64,000 nt of DNA from Pseudomonadota bacterium (lineage in GTDB: Bacteria; Pseudomonadota; Gammaproteobacteria; Burkholderiales; Burkholderiaceae_E), in assembly GCA_023389055.1 (NCBI GenBank), contig JAEWFA010000012.1, positions 1 to 64,000 of the forward strand, written 5' to 3'. How positions within the stretch are numbered: the stretch's first letter is position 1; each line of letters begins with the position of its first letter. The notes below the pieces were generated by a model, which did no database searches, was not told the origin of the DNA, and saw nothing but the letters and a program-made list of their open reading frames with translations. Positions 8,128 to 16,662 of this stretch are shown here, in pieces. Both the position numbers and the translations under genes were made by a program.

Positions 8128-9315
8128 ATGGCAACGATTCCCGGATTGAAATTCGACCTCGGCGAAGACATCGCCATGCTGCGCGACTCGCTCGAACAGT
8201 TCACCGCGAAGGAGATCGCGCCGCGCGCCGCCGAGATCGACCGCAGCGACCAATTCCCGATGGATCTGTGGCGCAAGCTCGGCGACCTGGGCGTGCTCGG
8301 CATGACGGTGTCCGAGGAATACGGCGGCGCCGATCTCGGTTACGCCGCGCACATCGTCGCGATGGAGGAGATCTCCCGCGGTTCGGCGTCGGTGGGGCTG
8401 TCGTACGGCGCGCACTCGAACCTGTGCGTGAACCAGATCCACCGCAACGGCAGCGAAGAGCAGAAGCGGAAATACCTGCCGAAGCTCGTCTCGGGCGAAT
8501 GGGTGGGCGCGCTCGCGATGTCCGAGCCGAACTCGGGTTCGGACGTCGTATCGATGAAGCTGCGCGCGGAGTTCCGCGGCGACCGCTGGGTGCTCAACGG
8601 CACCAAGATGTGGATCACCAACGGTCCCGACGCCGACGTGCTCGTCGTCTACGCGAAGAACGACGTCGAAGCCGGCCCGCGCGGAATGACGGCCTTTCTC
8701 GTCGAGAAGGGCTTTCCCGGTTTTTCGGTGGCGCAAAAGCTCGACAAGCTCGGCATGCGCGGCAGCCATACCGGCGAGCTCGTCTTCGAGAACTGCGAGG
8801 TTCCGGCAGAAAACGTGCTCGGCGGCCTGGGTCGCGGCGTCAACGTGCTGATGAGCGGACTCGATTTCGAGCGGGCGGTGCTCTCGGGCGGACCGCTGGG
8901 CATCATGAGCGCCTGCATGGACGTCGTCGTGCCCTACGTGCACGAGCGCAAGCAGTTCGGCCAGCCGATCGGCGAGTTCCAGCTCATGCAGGGCAAGCTC
9001 GCCGACATGTACACGACGATGATGGCCACGCGCGCCTACGTCTATGAAGTCGGCCGGCAGTGCGATCGATCGCGCGAAGGCAAGGTCGACGTGCGCAGCC
9101 TGCGCAAGGACGCCGCCGGCGCGATCCTCTTCTCGGCCGAGAAGGCGACGTGGATGGCCGGCGAGGCGATCCAGTGCCTGGGCGGCAACGGCTACGTGAA
9201 CGAATACGCCACCGGCCGCCTGTGGCGCGACGCCAAGCTCTACGAAATCGGCGCCGGCACTTCCGAGATCCGCCGCATGCTGATCGGCCGCGAGCTGTTC
9301 GCCGAAACCGCATGA
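8128..9315 (+). CDS. ivd: Isovaleryl-CoA dehydrogenase
   Basis: Oxidises isovaleryl-CoA to 3-methylcrotonyl-CoA in leucine degradation and passes electrons to ETF. The 395-residue protein has the full acyl-CoA dehydrogenase fold. The position of the catalytic base supports isovaleryl specificity: a glutamate (E248) occurs in GLDFERAVLSGGPLG, where isovaleryl-CoA dehydrogenases carry it, while the usual C-terminal position reads YEIGAGTSEIRR with glycine instead. It opens the liu block; the downstream aceK start overlaps its stop (ATGA). The ATG is preceded by GAGAAGAGACC. Called liuA in some species. Confidence 0.96.
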   Translation: MATIPGLKFDLGEDIAMLRDSLEQFTAKEIAPRAAEIDRSDQFPMDLWRKLGDLGVLGMTVSEEYGGADLGYAAHIVAMEEISRGSASVGLSYGAHSNLCVNQIHRNGSEEQKRKYLPKLVSGEWVGALAMSEPNSGSDVVSMKLRAEFRGDRWVLNGTKMWITNGPDADVLVVYAKNDVEAGPRGMTAFLVEKGFPGFSVAQKLDKLGMRGSHTGELVFENCEVPAENVLGGLGRGVNVLMSGLDFERAVLSGGPLGIMSACMDVVVPYVHERKQFGQPIGEFQLMQGKLADMYTTMMATRAYVYEVGRQCDRSREGKVDVRSLRKDAAGAILFSAEKATWMAGEAIQCLGGNGYVNEYATGRLWRDAKLYEIGAGTSEIRRMLIGRELFAETA

Positions 9316-11123
9316 ACCGGGCGGGCACCGAGCGCGCGGAGAATCCGGGCCTGGAGCGTCCGGCGGCCATCGCGCAGACGATGCTCGCCGGGTTCGATCG
9401 CCACTACGCGCTGTCGCGCTACATCGCGCAGCAGGCGAAGGCGCGCTTCGAGCGCGGCGACTGGCACGCCATCCGCCAGCTCGCGCGCGACCGCATCGCG
9501 TTCTACGACACCCGGGTACGCGAGGCGGTCGAGCAGATCCGCAACGAGTTCGGCCTGGGCGGCAGCGGCAAGCGACTCACCGACGACCGGCTCTGGCAGA
9601 ACGTCAAGCGCGAATACGTCGCGCTCCTCGCCGGGCACTTCCAGCCCGAACTCGCCGAGACCTTCTTCAACTCGGTGTGCTGCAAGATCCTGCACCGCTC
9701 GTACTTCCACAACGACTTCATCTTCGTGCGCCCGGCGGTGTCCACCGGCTACCTGGAGAGCGAGCCGACCAGCTACCGCGTCTACTACCCGCCCAGCGAA
9801 GGCTGGCGCAACGCGGCGCGACGGATGGTCGTCGACCTGGGCCTCGCCTGCCCCTTCGTCGACATCGAGCGCGACCTGTCGCTGATATCGCATGCGGCGC
9901 GCGAGCAACTGGGGCCCCGCTTCGTCGAGGCGAGCGACTGCCAGCTGCAGGTGCTGCGCTCGCTGTTCTTCCGCAACAAGGGCGCGTACCTGATCGGGCG
10001 CCTGGTGAACGACGGCGAACTGCTTCCCTTCGCGGTGCCGATCCTGCGCGACACCAGGGGACGGCTGTACCTCGACGCGATCCTCTTCGGCAGCGAGCGC
10101 ATCGAGCCGCTGTTCAACTTCGCGCGCGCGTACTTCATGGTCGACATGCCGGTGCCGAGCGCCTACGTGCACTTCCTGTCGACGCTGATGCCCACGAAGC
10201 CCGAGTCGGAGCTCTACACGATGCTCGGCTTCCACAAGCAGGGCAAGACACTGTTCTACCGCGACCTGCTGCACCACCTGCGGCACTCGCACGACTCGTT
10301 CATGATCGCCCCGGGCATCAAGGGCCTGGTGATGCTCGTCTTCACGCTGCCGTCGTTCCCGTATGTGTTCAAGGTGATCCGCGACAAGCGCTACAAGGAA
10401 GTATCGGCCGAGTTCATCCGCTCGCAGTACCAGCTGGTGAAGTCGCACGACCGCGTCGGGCGAATGGCCGACACCTGGGAGTACTCCGGCGTTCCGTTCC
10501 CGAAGGACCGCATCGATCCGCAGCTGCTCGCCGAACTGCGCAAATACATTCCGTCGTTGCTGGAGGAGGAAGGCGACTCGGTACTGATCCGTCACCTGTA
10601 CATCGAGCGCCGGATGGTGCCGCTGAACCTGTATCTCGAGAGCGCCGACGACGAACAGCTCGAGTCGGCGGTCGCGGAGTACGGCGACGCGATCAAGGAC
10701 ATGGTGGCGGCGAACATCTTCCCCGGCGACATGCTGTACAAGAACTTCGGCGTCACGCGCCACGGACGCGTGGTGTTCTACGACTACGACGAGGTCGCCT
10801 ACCTCACCGACTGCAACTTCCGGCGCATCCCCGAGCCGCGCACCCCCGAGGAGGAGATGTCGGCCGAGCCGTGGTATTCGATCGGCCCGCAAGACGTGTT
10901 TCCGGAGGAGTTCGGCACCTTCCTGCTCGGCGACCCGCGCATCCGCGGCGCTTTCCTGAAGCATCACGCGGAATTGCTCGAGCCCGAATACTGGCAGGCC
11001 CGCCAGCAGCGCATCCGCGAAGGCAAGCTCGACGACGTCTTCCCGTATCCCGATTCGCTTCGGCTGCGCCACCGAATGGCGCCCGAGCCTGTCCCAACGC
11101 AAAGCGCGCCGGTCGGCGCCTGA
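9312..11123 (+). CDS. aceK: Isocitrate dehydrogenase kinase/phosphatase AceK
   Basis: This bifunctional enzyme phosphorylates and dephosphorylates isocitrate dehydrogenase, switching carbon between the TCA cycle and the glyoxylate bypass. The 603-residue length is close to the family norm (about 580-610). AceK-specific segments are easily recognised: FFNSVCCKILHRSYFHNDFI, YHNDF-type regulatory domain features, VFKVIRDKR in the ATP site (lysine of the kinase fold), and MLYKNFGVTRHGRVVFYDYDE near the catalytic/metal region. Its ATG overlaps the ivd stop codon. Placement inside leucine degradation rather than next to aceA/aceB suggests coordination with the acetyl-CoA that leucine breakdown releases. 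Confidence 0.97.
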   Translation: MNRAGTERAENPGLERPAAIAQTMLAGFDRHYALSRYIAQQAKARFERGDWHAIRQLARDRIAFYDTRVREAVEQIRNEFGLGGSGKRLTDDRLWQNVKREYVALLAGHFQPELAETFFNSVCCKILHRSYFHNDFIFVRPAVSTGYLESEPTSYRVYYPPSEGWRNAARRMVVDLGLACPFVDIERDLSLISHAAREQLGPRFVEASDCQLQVLRSLFFRNKGAYLIGRLVNDGELLPFAVPILRDTRGRLYLDAILFGSERIEPLFNFARAYFMVDMPVPSAYVHFLSTLMPTKPESELYTMLGFHKQGKTLFYRDLLHHLRHSHDSFMIAPGIKGLVMLVFTLPSFPYVFKVIRDKRYKEVSAEFIRSQYQLVKSHDRVGRMADTWEYSGVPFPKDRIDPQLLAELRKYIPSLLEEEGDSVLIRHLYIERRMVPLNLYLESADDEQLESAVAEYGDAIKDMVAANIFPGDMLYKNFGVTRHGRVVFYDYDEVAYLTDCNFRRIPEPRTPEEEMSAEPWYSIGPQDVFPEEFGTFLLGDPRIRGAFLKHHAELLEPEYWQARQQRIREGKLDDVFPYPDSLRLRHRMAPEPVPTQSAPVGA

Positions 11124-11196
11124 GTACCATTACGGTATTGGGCGGCGCGCCCGTCCTGTGGCGCGCGCCCGCCCGTCTTTCGAAGGAGATCTCGCA

Positions 11197-12393
11197 ATGA
11201 ACGATCCCGTCGTCATCGTTTCCGCGGCGCGCACCCCCATCGGCGCCATGATGGGCGATCTGTCGAGCCTGGCCGGCCACCAACTCGGGTCGATCGCCAT
11301 CCGTGCCGCCGTCGAACGCTCGGGCCTGAAGCCCGAGCAGGTGCAGGAAGTGCTGATGGGCTGCGTGTTGCCCGCCGGGCAGGGACAGGCGCCGGCGCGC
11401 CAGGCGACGATCGGCGCCGGGCTGCCGGTGGCCACCGGCGCCACCACGCTGAACAAGGTCTGCGGCTCGGGCATGAAGGCCGTGATGCTCGGCCACGACC
11501 TCCTCGTCGCCGGAAGCCAGGACATCGTCGTGGCCGGCGGCATGGAAAGCATGAGCAACGCGCCTTACCTGCTGCTCAAGGGCCGCGGCGGCTACCGCTA
11601 CGGCCACGGCACCGTGTTCGACCACATGGCGCTCGACGGCCTGGAAGACGCCTACGACAAGACGCCGGTGGGCGGCGGCAAGTCGATGGGCCAGTTCGCC
11701 GAAGACTGCGCCTCGAAATTCAGCTTCACGCGCGCCGCGCAGGACGAGTACGCGATCGAATCGACGCGACGCGCCGTCGCCGCGAACACCGACGGCAGCT
11801 TCGAATGGGAGATGGCACCGGTCACCGTCGCCGGCCGCAAGGGCGAGACGAAGATCGAGAAGGACGAAATGCCCTTCAAGGCCAACCCCGAGAAAATCCC
11901 GTCGCTGAAGCCGGCGTTCCGCAAGGAAGGCACGGTCACTGCCGCCACCTCGTCGTCGATCTCCGACGGCGCGGCAGCGCTCGTGCTGATGCGCGAATCC
12001 ACCGCGAAGCGCGTCGGAGCCAAGCCGCTCGCGCGCATCGTCGGGCACGCGACGCACTCGCAGGAGCCGCAGTGGTTCACGACGGCGCCGGTGGGCGCGA
12101 TCGCGCGTCTGTACGAGAAGACCGGCTGGAACTCGAAATCGGTAGACCTCTACGAGATCAACGAGGCCTTCGCGGTGGTGACGATGGCGGCGATGAAGGA
12201 GCACGGGCTGCCGCACGACAAGGTCAACGTGCACGGCGGTGCAGTCGCCCTCGGGCACCCGATCGGCGCCTCGGGCGCACGCCTGATCGTCACGTTGCTC
12301 GGCGCGCTGCGCAAGACGGGCGGCAAGCGGGGCATCGCGTCGCTGTGCATCGGCGGCGGCGAGGCCACGGCGCTGGCGGTCGAGCTGGTCTGA
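11197..12393 (+). CDS. Acetyl-CoA C-acetyltransferase (thiolase II)
   Basis: A 398-residue biosynthetic-type thiolase that interconverts two acetyl-CoA with acetoacetyl-CoA. The three catalytic elements are present: nucleophile C89 in NKVCGSGMKAV, H354 in GGAVALGHPIGASG, and C384 in SLCIGGGEATA. In this neighbourhood it probably handles the acetoacetate branch of leucine degradation, or acetoacetyl-CoA for polyhydroxybutyrate. A strong ribosome-binding site (GAAGGAGAT) precedes the ATG. The 73-base gap after aceK contains the near-palindrome TACCATTACGGTA (11125-11137), which may belong to a separate promoter. Confidence 0.95.
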   Translation: MNDPVVIVSAARTPIGAMMGDLSSLAGHQLGSIAIRAAVERSGLKPEQVQEVLMGCVLPAGQGQAPARQATIGAGLPVATGATTLNKVCGSGMKAVMLGHDLLVAGSQDIVVAGGMESMSNAPYLLLKGRGGYRYGHGTVFDHMALDGLEDAYDKTPVGGGKSMGQFAEDCASKFSFTRAAQDEYAIESTRRAVAANTDGSFEWEMAPVTVAGRKGETKIEKDEMPFKANPEKIPSLKPAFRKEGTVTAATSSSISDGAAALVLMRESTAKRVGAKPLARIVGHATHSQEPQWFTTAPVGAIARLYEKTGWNSKSVDLYEINEAFAVVTMAAMKEHGLPHDKVNVHGGAVALGHPIGASGARLIVTLLGALRKTGGKRGIASLCIGGGEATALAVELV

Positions 12394-12395
12394 AG

Positions 12396-13088
12396 GTGCC
12401 TCGCGCGCTGATCGTCGGCGCGTCGCGCGGCCTCGGGCTGGAGTTCGCCCGGCAGTACGCCTCCGACGGTTGGTCGGTGCTGGCAACGCACCGAGCGCCA
12501 GCCGACGAGCAGCGTCTGCGCGAGATCGGCGCGCAGCCGCTGGCGCTCGACGTGCTCGACGCCGACGCGCCGACGACGCTCGCCGGCGCCTTGGCGCGCC
12601 TCGAACCGCAGCCGGCGGCGGTCGACCTCGTCGTCGTCAACGCCGGTATCCACGGCCCCCGGCAGGTGCGCATCGCGCACCCGCCGTCGAGCGCCGACTT
12701 CGACGCCGTGATGCACACTAACGTGCTCGGCCCGATGCGCCTGCTCGCCGTGCTCGCGCCTGCGCTGGCGGCGTCGAAGGGAACGCTCGCGCTCGTCACC
12801 AGCCGGATGGGATCGGTGTCGGCGGCGAGCACGCCGAACAGCCTGCTCTACCGCGTCTCGAAGGCCGCCGAGAACATGGTCGCGAAGGCCGCTCATGTCG
12901 AGCTTTCGCCCGACGGCGTGCGCGTGCTCGCGCTGCATCCCGGATGGGTACGCACCGACATGGGCGGACCGAACGCCGACCTGGGCCTCGAGGAGAGCGT
13001 GCGCGGCATGCGGCGCGTGCTCGGCGATGCGCGATCGCACGCGAGCGGGGGTTTCTTCGATTACCGGGGCGAAGCGCTCGCCTGGTGA
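12396..13088 (+). CDS. Short-chain dehydrogenase/reductase
   Basis: A 230-residue classical SDR of unknown substrate. The cofactor motif GASRGLGLE is at the very N-terminus (about residues 8-16), NAG follows in VVVNAGIHG, and the active site Ser-Tyr-Lys set is in SRMGS and LLYRVSKAA. The GTG start lies two bases after the thiolase stop, and AGG of the stop region can serve as a ribosome-binding site, so it is transcribed with the thiolase. The sequence resembles the carbonyl-reductase-like group (C-factor/sniffer type) that acts on short carbonyls; a role in removing aldehydes or keto side products is only a guess. Confidence 0.85.
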   Translation: MPRALIVGASRGLGLEFARQYASDGWSVLATHRAPADEQRLREIGAQPLALDVLDADAPTTLAGALARLEPQPAAVDLVVVNAGIHGPRQVRIAHPPSSADFDAVMHTNVLGPMRLLAVLAPALAASKGTLALVTSRMGSVSAASTPNSLLYRVSKAAENMVAKAAHVELSPDGVRVLALHPGWVRTDMGGPNADLGLEESVRGMRRVLGDARSHASGGFFDYRGEALAW

Positions 13089-13127
13089 TCGCCTCTTCGA
13101 CGCTGCCGCAACCCAGGGTCTCGCCTC

Positions 13128-14267
13128 ATGCTGCTGAACGAAGAACAGACGATGATCCGCGATGCCGTGCGCGATTTCGTACGCGGCGAGATCGCCCCGA
13201 ACGCCGCGCGCTGGGATCGCGAATCGACGTTCCCTGCGCAGGCCCTCGCAGGACTCGCGTCGCTGGGCTGCTACGGCATCGTCGTGCCCGAGCGATGGGG
13301 CGGGCCCGGACTCGACTACCTGTCGCTGTCGGTCGTTCTCGAGGAGGTCGCCGCCGGCGACGGCGCGACGTCGACGATCGTCGCGGTCAATTCGCTGGTG
13401 TGCTCGATCCTGCTCGCCTGGGGCAGCGACGAGCAGAAGGAGCGCTGGCTGCGCCCGCTCGCCGCGGGGCGCAAGCTCGGTGCGTTCTGCCTGACCGAGC
13501 CGCAGGCGGGCTCCGACGCCGCGGCGCTGCGCACGGTCGCCGTGCGCGACGGCAGCGATTGGGTGATCGACGGCGTCAAGCAGTTCATCACGTCGGGCAA
13601 GACGGCCGACGTCGCGATCGTCTTCGCCGTCACCGAGCGCGGCGCAGGCAAGCGCGGCATCAGCGCCTTCATCGTTCCCACCGACACGCCCGGCTATCGC
13701 GTGGCGCGGCTCGAGGAGAAGGCCGGTCAGCACGCTTCCGACACCGCGCAGATCGCGCTGGAGCGCTGCCGGGTGCCCGACGCGAACCGCATCGGCGACG
13801 AAGGCCAGGGCTACCGGATCGCGCTGTCCGGGCTCGAAGGCGGTCGCATCGCGATCGCTTCGCAATCGGTAGGCATGGCGCGCGCGGCCTTCGACGCGGC
13901 GCTGCGCTATTCGCACGAGCGCGAATCGTTCGGCGCGCCGATCTTCGAGCATCAGGCAGTCTCGTTCCGGCTCGCCGACATGGCCACGCAGATCGAAGCG
14001 GCGCGCCAGCTCGTGCATCACGCCGCCGCGATGAAGGACGCGGGTCGCGCCTGCCTGAAGGAAGCCGCAATGGCCAAGCTCTTTGCGTCGACGATCGCCG
14101 AACGCGTGTGCTCCGACGCGATCCAGATCCACGGCGGCTACGGCTACACGGCCGATTTCCCGGTGGAGCGCATCTGGCGCGACGTGCGCATCTGCCAGAT
14201 CTACGAAGGCACGAGCGACATCCAGCGCATCCTGATCGCACGTGCGCTGGCGACCGGCAGCGGCTGA
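13128..14267 (+). CDS. Acyl-CoA dehydrogenase
   Basis: A 379-residue flavoprotein acyl-CoA dehydrogenase that introduces an alpha-beta double bond and donates electrons to ETF. The N-terminal LNEEQTMIRDAVRDF, the FCLTEPQAGSDAAAL flavin segment and the C-terminal QIYEGTSDIQRILIARAL are typical. The catalytic glutamate is at the common C-terminal position (E360), unlike the isovaleryl-CoA dehydrogenase upstream, so the substrate is probably a straight-chain or 2-methyl-branched acyl-CoA. It is the last plus-strand gene before the opposed AsmA-like gene. Butyryl-, 2-methylbutyryl- and isobutyryl-CoA are all plausible. Confidence 0.9.
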   Translation: MLLNEEQTMIRDAVRDFVRGEIAPNAARWDRESTFPAQALAGLASLGCYGIVVPERWGGPGLDYLSLSVVLEEVAAGDGATSTIVAVNSLVCSILLAWGSDEQKERWLRPLAAGRKLGAFCLTEPQAGSDAAALRTVAVRDGSDWVIDGVKQFITSGKTADVAIVFAVTERGAGKRGISAFIVPTDTPGYRVARLEEKAGQHASDTAQIALERCRVPDANRIGDEGQGYRIALSGLEGGRIAIASQSVGMARAAFDAALRYSHERESFGAPIFEHQAVSFRLADMATQIEAARQLVHHAAAMKDAGRACLKEAAMAKLFASTIAERVCSDAIQIHGGYGYTADFPVERIWRDVRICQIYEGTSDIQRILIARALATGSG

Positions 14268-14288
14268 CGCAGCTTGCGGCGCCTCGCC

Positions 14289-16451
14289 TTATCGCGTCCT
14301 GCCTTCGCCTTCGGTTCCCAGTCCGCTTCGCGCCTGAGCCCGCGCCTTGGGCTTCGGTTCCCGCTTCGACTTCGGCTGGCCGCTGGCGACGCCCGAATCG
14401 AGAACGTCGGCGCATTGCCGCGTCGCCGGATCGGCCGGGTCCATCAGCGGAATCAGCGCCGCCAGCGGATTGATCGCCGCGAGCAGCGCAGCGGCCGCCG
14501 CCTTCAGGCCGAGCGTCTTCGCGTCCGGGGCGACATCCGGATTCTCGAAGGAGCCGGTGATGTGCACCGGCGCGCGTACGGTGAGCGGAGAGAAATCCTT
14601 CGGGCGAGCACGCAGCGTAAGCTTCAGCTGCTCCTTCGCCAGGGACGCGCTGCCGTCGACCAGCACCGTGCTGTCGGGCGTGTCGAGCAGCACGAGTTCG
14701 GTCTGGACGAGTCCGGAGTCGGCCTTCAGTTGCGCCACCGCGCAATGCAGCGGCAGCGGATCGTCGCCCACCACCAGCAGGCCGAGCCCCTGCGCGACGT
14801 CCAGCCCCAGCGCCTCCACGAGCAGGTGCGACAGCGTGCCGTCGCGTATCCACATCAACGTCTGCCCGTCGAGCGAACCGAGGACCTGCGCCGTCGATCG
14901 TCCACTGCCGCCGACCTTCGCCTTCCCCGACAGCGTCCCGGTGATGTAGGGCTGCGGCTTCGCCTCCTTCGTGGCGGCGTTGCGCAACGTGATCCACTGG
15001 GCGAGATCGACCCCCGACCATCCGATGTCGGCCGTCCACCGCGGCGGCTGCCGGTTCGAATCCAGCGACAGCGCCCCGCGCACCTGCCCGCCCGCCGTCG
15101 TCGCCGACAGCCGGTCGAGCTTCAGCACACCGTCGTCGAGCGTCAGCTTCGCATGCAGCGGCGCGAACGAGCGCAGCGCATCGCTGGGCAGGTCCAGCCG
15201 CTTCAGCTCGATCTCGACCGACGCATTCATCGCTTTCAACGACGGGATGTCGAAGCTGCGTTCGGGCAGCACGCCGCCGTTGCCGGCTCTTGCTTTGTCC
15301 TTCGTACCGTTCGGCTTCGCCCTGGCGGCAGCCTTGCCTTTTCCGTTCTTTCCCTTGTCGACGTTCGGAGGCGCGCCGACCGCGGGCGCGAGGTTGGCGA
15401 GCACCAGCCGATCACCACGCAGGGCACCCGACAGCAGCGGCGGCTGCTGTTGCGGGTCGTAGGTGAACTCGCCGGACAACTCACTGTCGCCGACCGAGAA
15501 TGCATCGATGTCGGCCTCCCATACGACGCCCGCCTTGCGCACCTTTCCCTTCATGTCGAAGGCCGGCGTGTTGGGCAGCGTGAGGCCGATCGTGGCGCCG
15601 ACCACGGCGAGCGTCGGGCCGGACAGCGCGAAGTCGCCGCGCAGCGATTCGAGATGCAGGACGTCGGCCGCCTGGCCCTCGAAATCGAGTTTCGCGCCGC
15701 GCGCCTCGACCTTCAGCGCGACAGGCAGCGGCTTGTCCGGCGCCGAGTGCGCCAGCGGCAACAGGCCCGACGAGGTCAACTGCGCGCGCAAAGGCCGGCC
15801 GTCGTAGGTGCCGCGCGCCGACGCCTTCAGCCCGGCCTTCTCGCCGACCAGCGCCCCCTCCTCGGTGCTCAGGTCGACCACCGCGTGCACCGACGACGGC
15901 GCGTCGTCGATCCGGATGCGCCCTTCGCGCACGACGAGGCGATCGAACTGCGGGAGCACGACGGGCTTGCCGACCTCCTCCTCGCCGGTGCCGAAGATCC
16001 AGTTCGCCTTGCCGTCCTCGCCACGCCACAGGTTCGCGCTGAGCTGCGCGACGCTCAGCGACGTGACCCGCAACGGCTCCTCCGAACCGCGCAGCGGACC
16101 GACCAGCGTGGAATACGGCAGCTTCAGCTCGACATCATTCGTCTGCACGAACTCGGTCGGGGCGCCGGGCGGCAGATCCCGCGGCGGGCCGATCGAGAAC
16201 GAGTCGGAGCTCAGCCGCAGGCCACCGAACACTCTCAGGCTGAAGTCGTCACCGAATGAGACGTCGCGCCTGACCTGCTTCTCGATCAACTTCTCGATCG
16301 GGCCGCGCAGGAACGGCCAGCCGATCCATTCGCAGACGGCGATGGTAGCGACGAGAACCGCAACGAGCACGCCGAGCCCGGCCAGCACGCCGAAGCCGAG
16401 CATCGAGCGCGGATTTGCGGCCGGCCTTCTCCCGATGACTCGATGCGACAT
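14289..16451 (-). CDS. AsmA-family envelope protein
   Basis: A 720-residue protein with one N-terminal membrane segment (about residues 18-40: FGVLAGLGVLVAVLVATIAV) and a long periplasmic region of beta-strand character. The end carries the AsmA_2-type pattern with GTLSHLLVEALGLDVAQGLGLL and a late ITGSFENPDVAPDAKTLGLKAAA segment. AsmA-like proteins are thought to move phospholipids or affect outer-membrane assembly. A low-complexity Lys/Gly/Ala stretch (about 365-400) looks like a linker, and the C-terminal tail is Lys/Arg/Pro-rich. The ATG at 16451 is preceded by GGGGGAGGGC. It interrupts the leucine genes on the opposite strand and is probably unrelated to them. Confidence 0.85.
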   Translation of the reverse strand: MSHRVIGRRPAANPRSMLGFGVLAGLGVLVAVLVATIAVCEWIGWPFLRGPIEKLIEKQVRRDVSFGDDFSLRVFGGLRLSSDSFSIGPPRDLPPGAPTEFVQTNDVELKLPYSTLVGPLRGSEEPLRVTSLSVAQLSANLWRGEDGKANWIFGTGEEEVGKPVVLPQFDRLVVREGRIRIDDAPSSVHAVVDLSTEEGALVGEKAGLKASARGTYDGRPLRAQLTSSGLLPLAHSAPDKPLPVALKVEARGAKLDFEGQAADVLHLESLRGDFALSGPTLAVVGATIGLTLPNTPAFDMKGKVRKAGVVWEADIDAFSVGDSELSGEFTYDPQQQPPLLSGALRGDRLVLANLAPAVGAPPNVDKGKNGKGKAAARAKPNGTKDKARAGNGGVLPERSFDIPSLKAMNASVEIELKRLDLPSDALRSFAPLHAKLTLDDGVLKLDRLSATTAGGQVRGALSLDSNRQPPRWTADIGWSGVDLAQWITLRNAATKEAKPQPYITGTLSGKAKVGGSGRSTAQVLGSLDGQTLMWIRDGTLSHLLVEALGLDVAQGLGLLVVGDDPLPLHCAVAQLKADSGLVQTELVLLDTPDSTVLVDGSASLAKEQLKLTLRARPKDFSPLTVRAPVHITGSFENPDVAPDAKTLGLKAAAAALLAAINPLAALIPLMDPADPATRQCADVLDSGVASGQPKSKREPKPKARAQARSGLGTEGEGRTR

Positions 16452-16662
16452 GCCCTCCCCCAACGCGTCCCGCTGCTGGCGGCGCGGGCGCCCCCGGCAG
16501 GCGGTGCGCGACCGAAGCAAGCAGCGAGCCCACACTGCGCATCGAAACCCCGGCGAACGCACGTCCCCCGAAGCCGCAACCGGCCCCGCAACGGAGGTCC
16601 GCTCGTTCGATTCTGCTATGTTCGGCCGGCCGCCTGCGACGCGCGCCCCAACGGAGAAGCCA
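16452..16662. promoter_or_regulatory. Divergent promoter region between asmA-like gene and mccB
   Basis: These 211 bases separate two divergent genes, so promoters for both must lie here or in the flanks. I see no gene and no strong palindrome other than the short GGCCGGCC at about 16625-16632. TTCGATTCTGCTATGTT (about 16605-16621) contains a possible -10-like TATGTT for mccB. This is weak evidence. Confidence 0.35.

Noticed and set aside
9240..11102. 620-codon antisense frame across aceK
   Set aside because: Opposite a full AceK sequence, with composition typical of shadow frames and no recognisable domain.
12150..14132. 660-codon antisense frame over thiolase, SDR and acyl-CoA dehydrogenase genes
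   Set aside because: Runs across three genes and their gaps; no motif, and would oppose convincing enzymes.
16618..16662. Upstream ATG for mccB giving a 15-residue extension
   Set aside because: The extension is Pro/Arg-rich and unlike the family; the TTG at 16663 has a better ribosome-binding site and yields the usual length.
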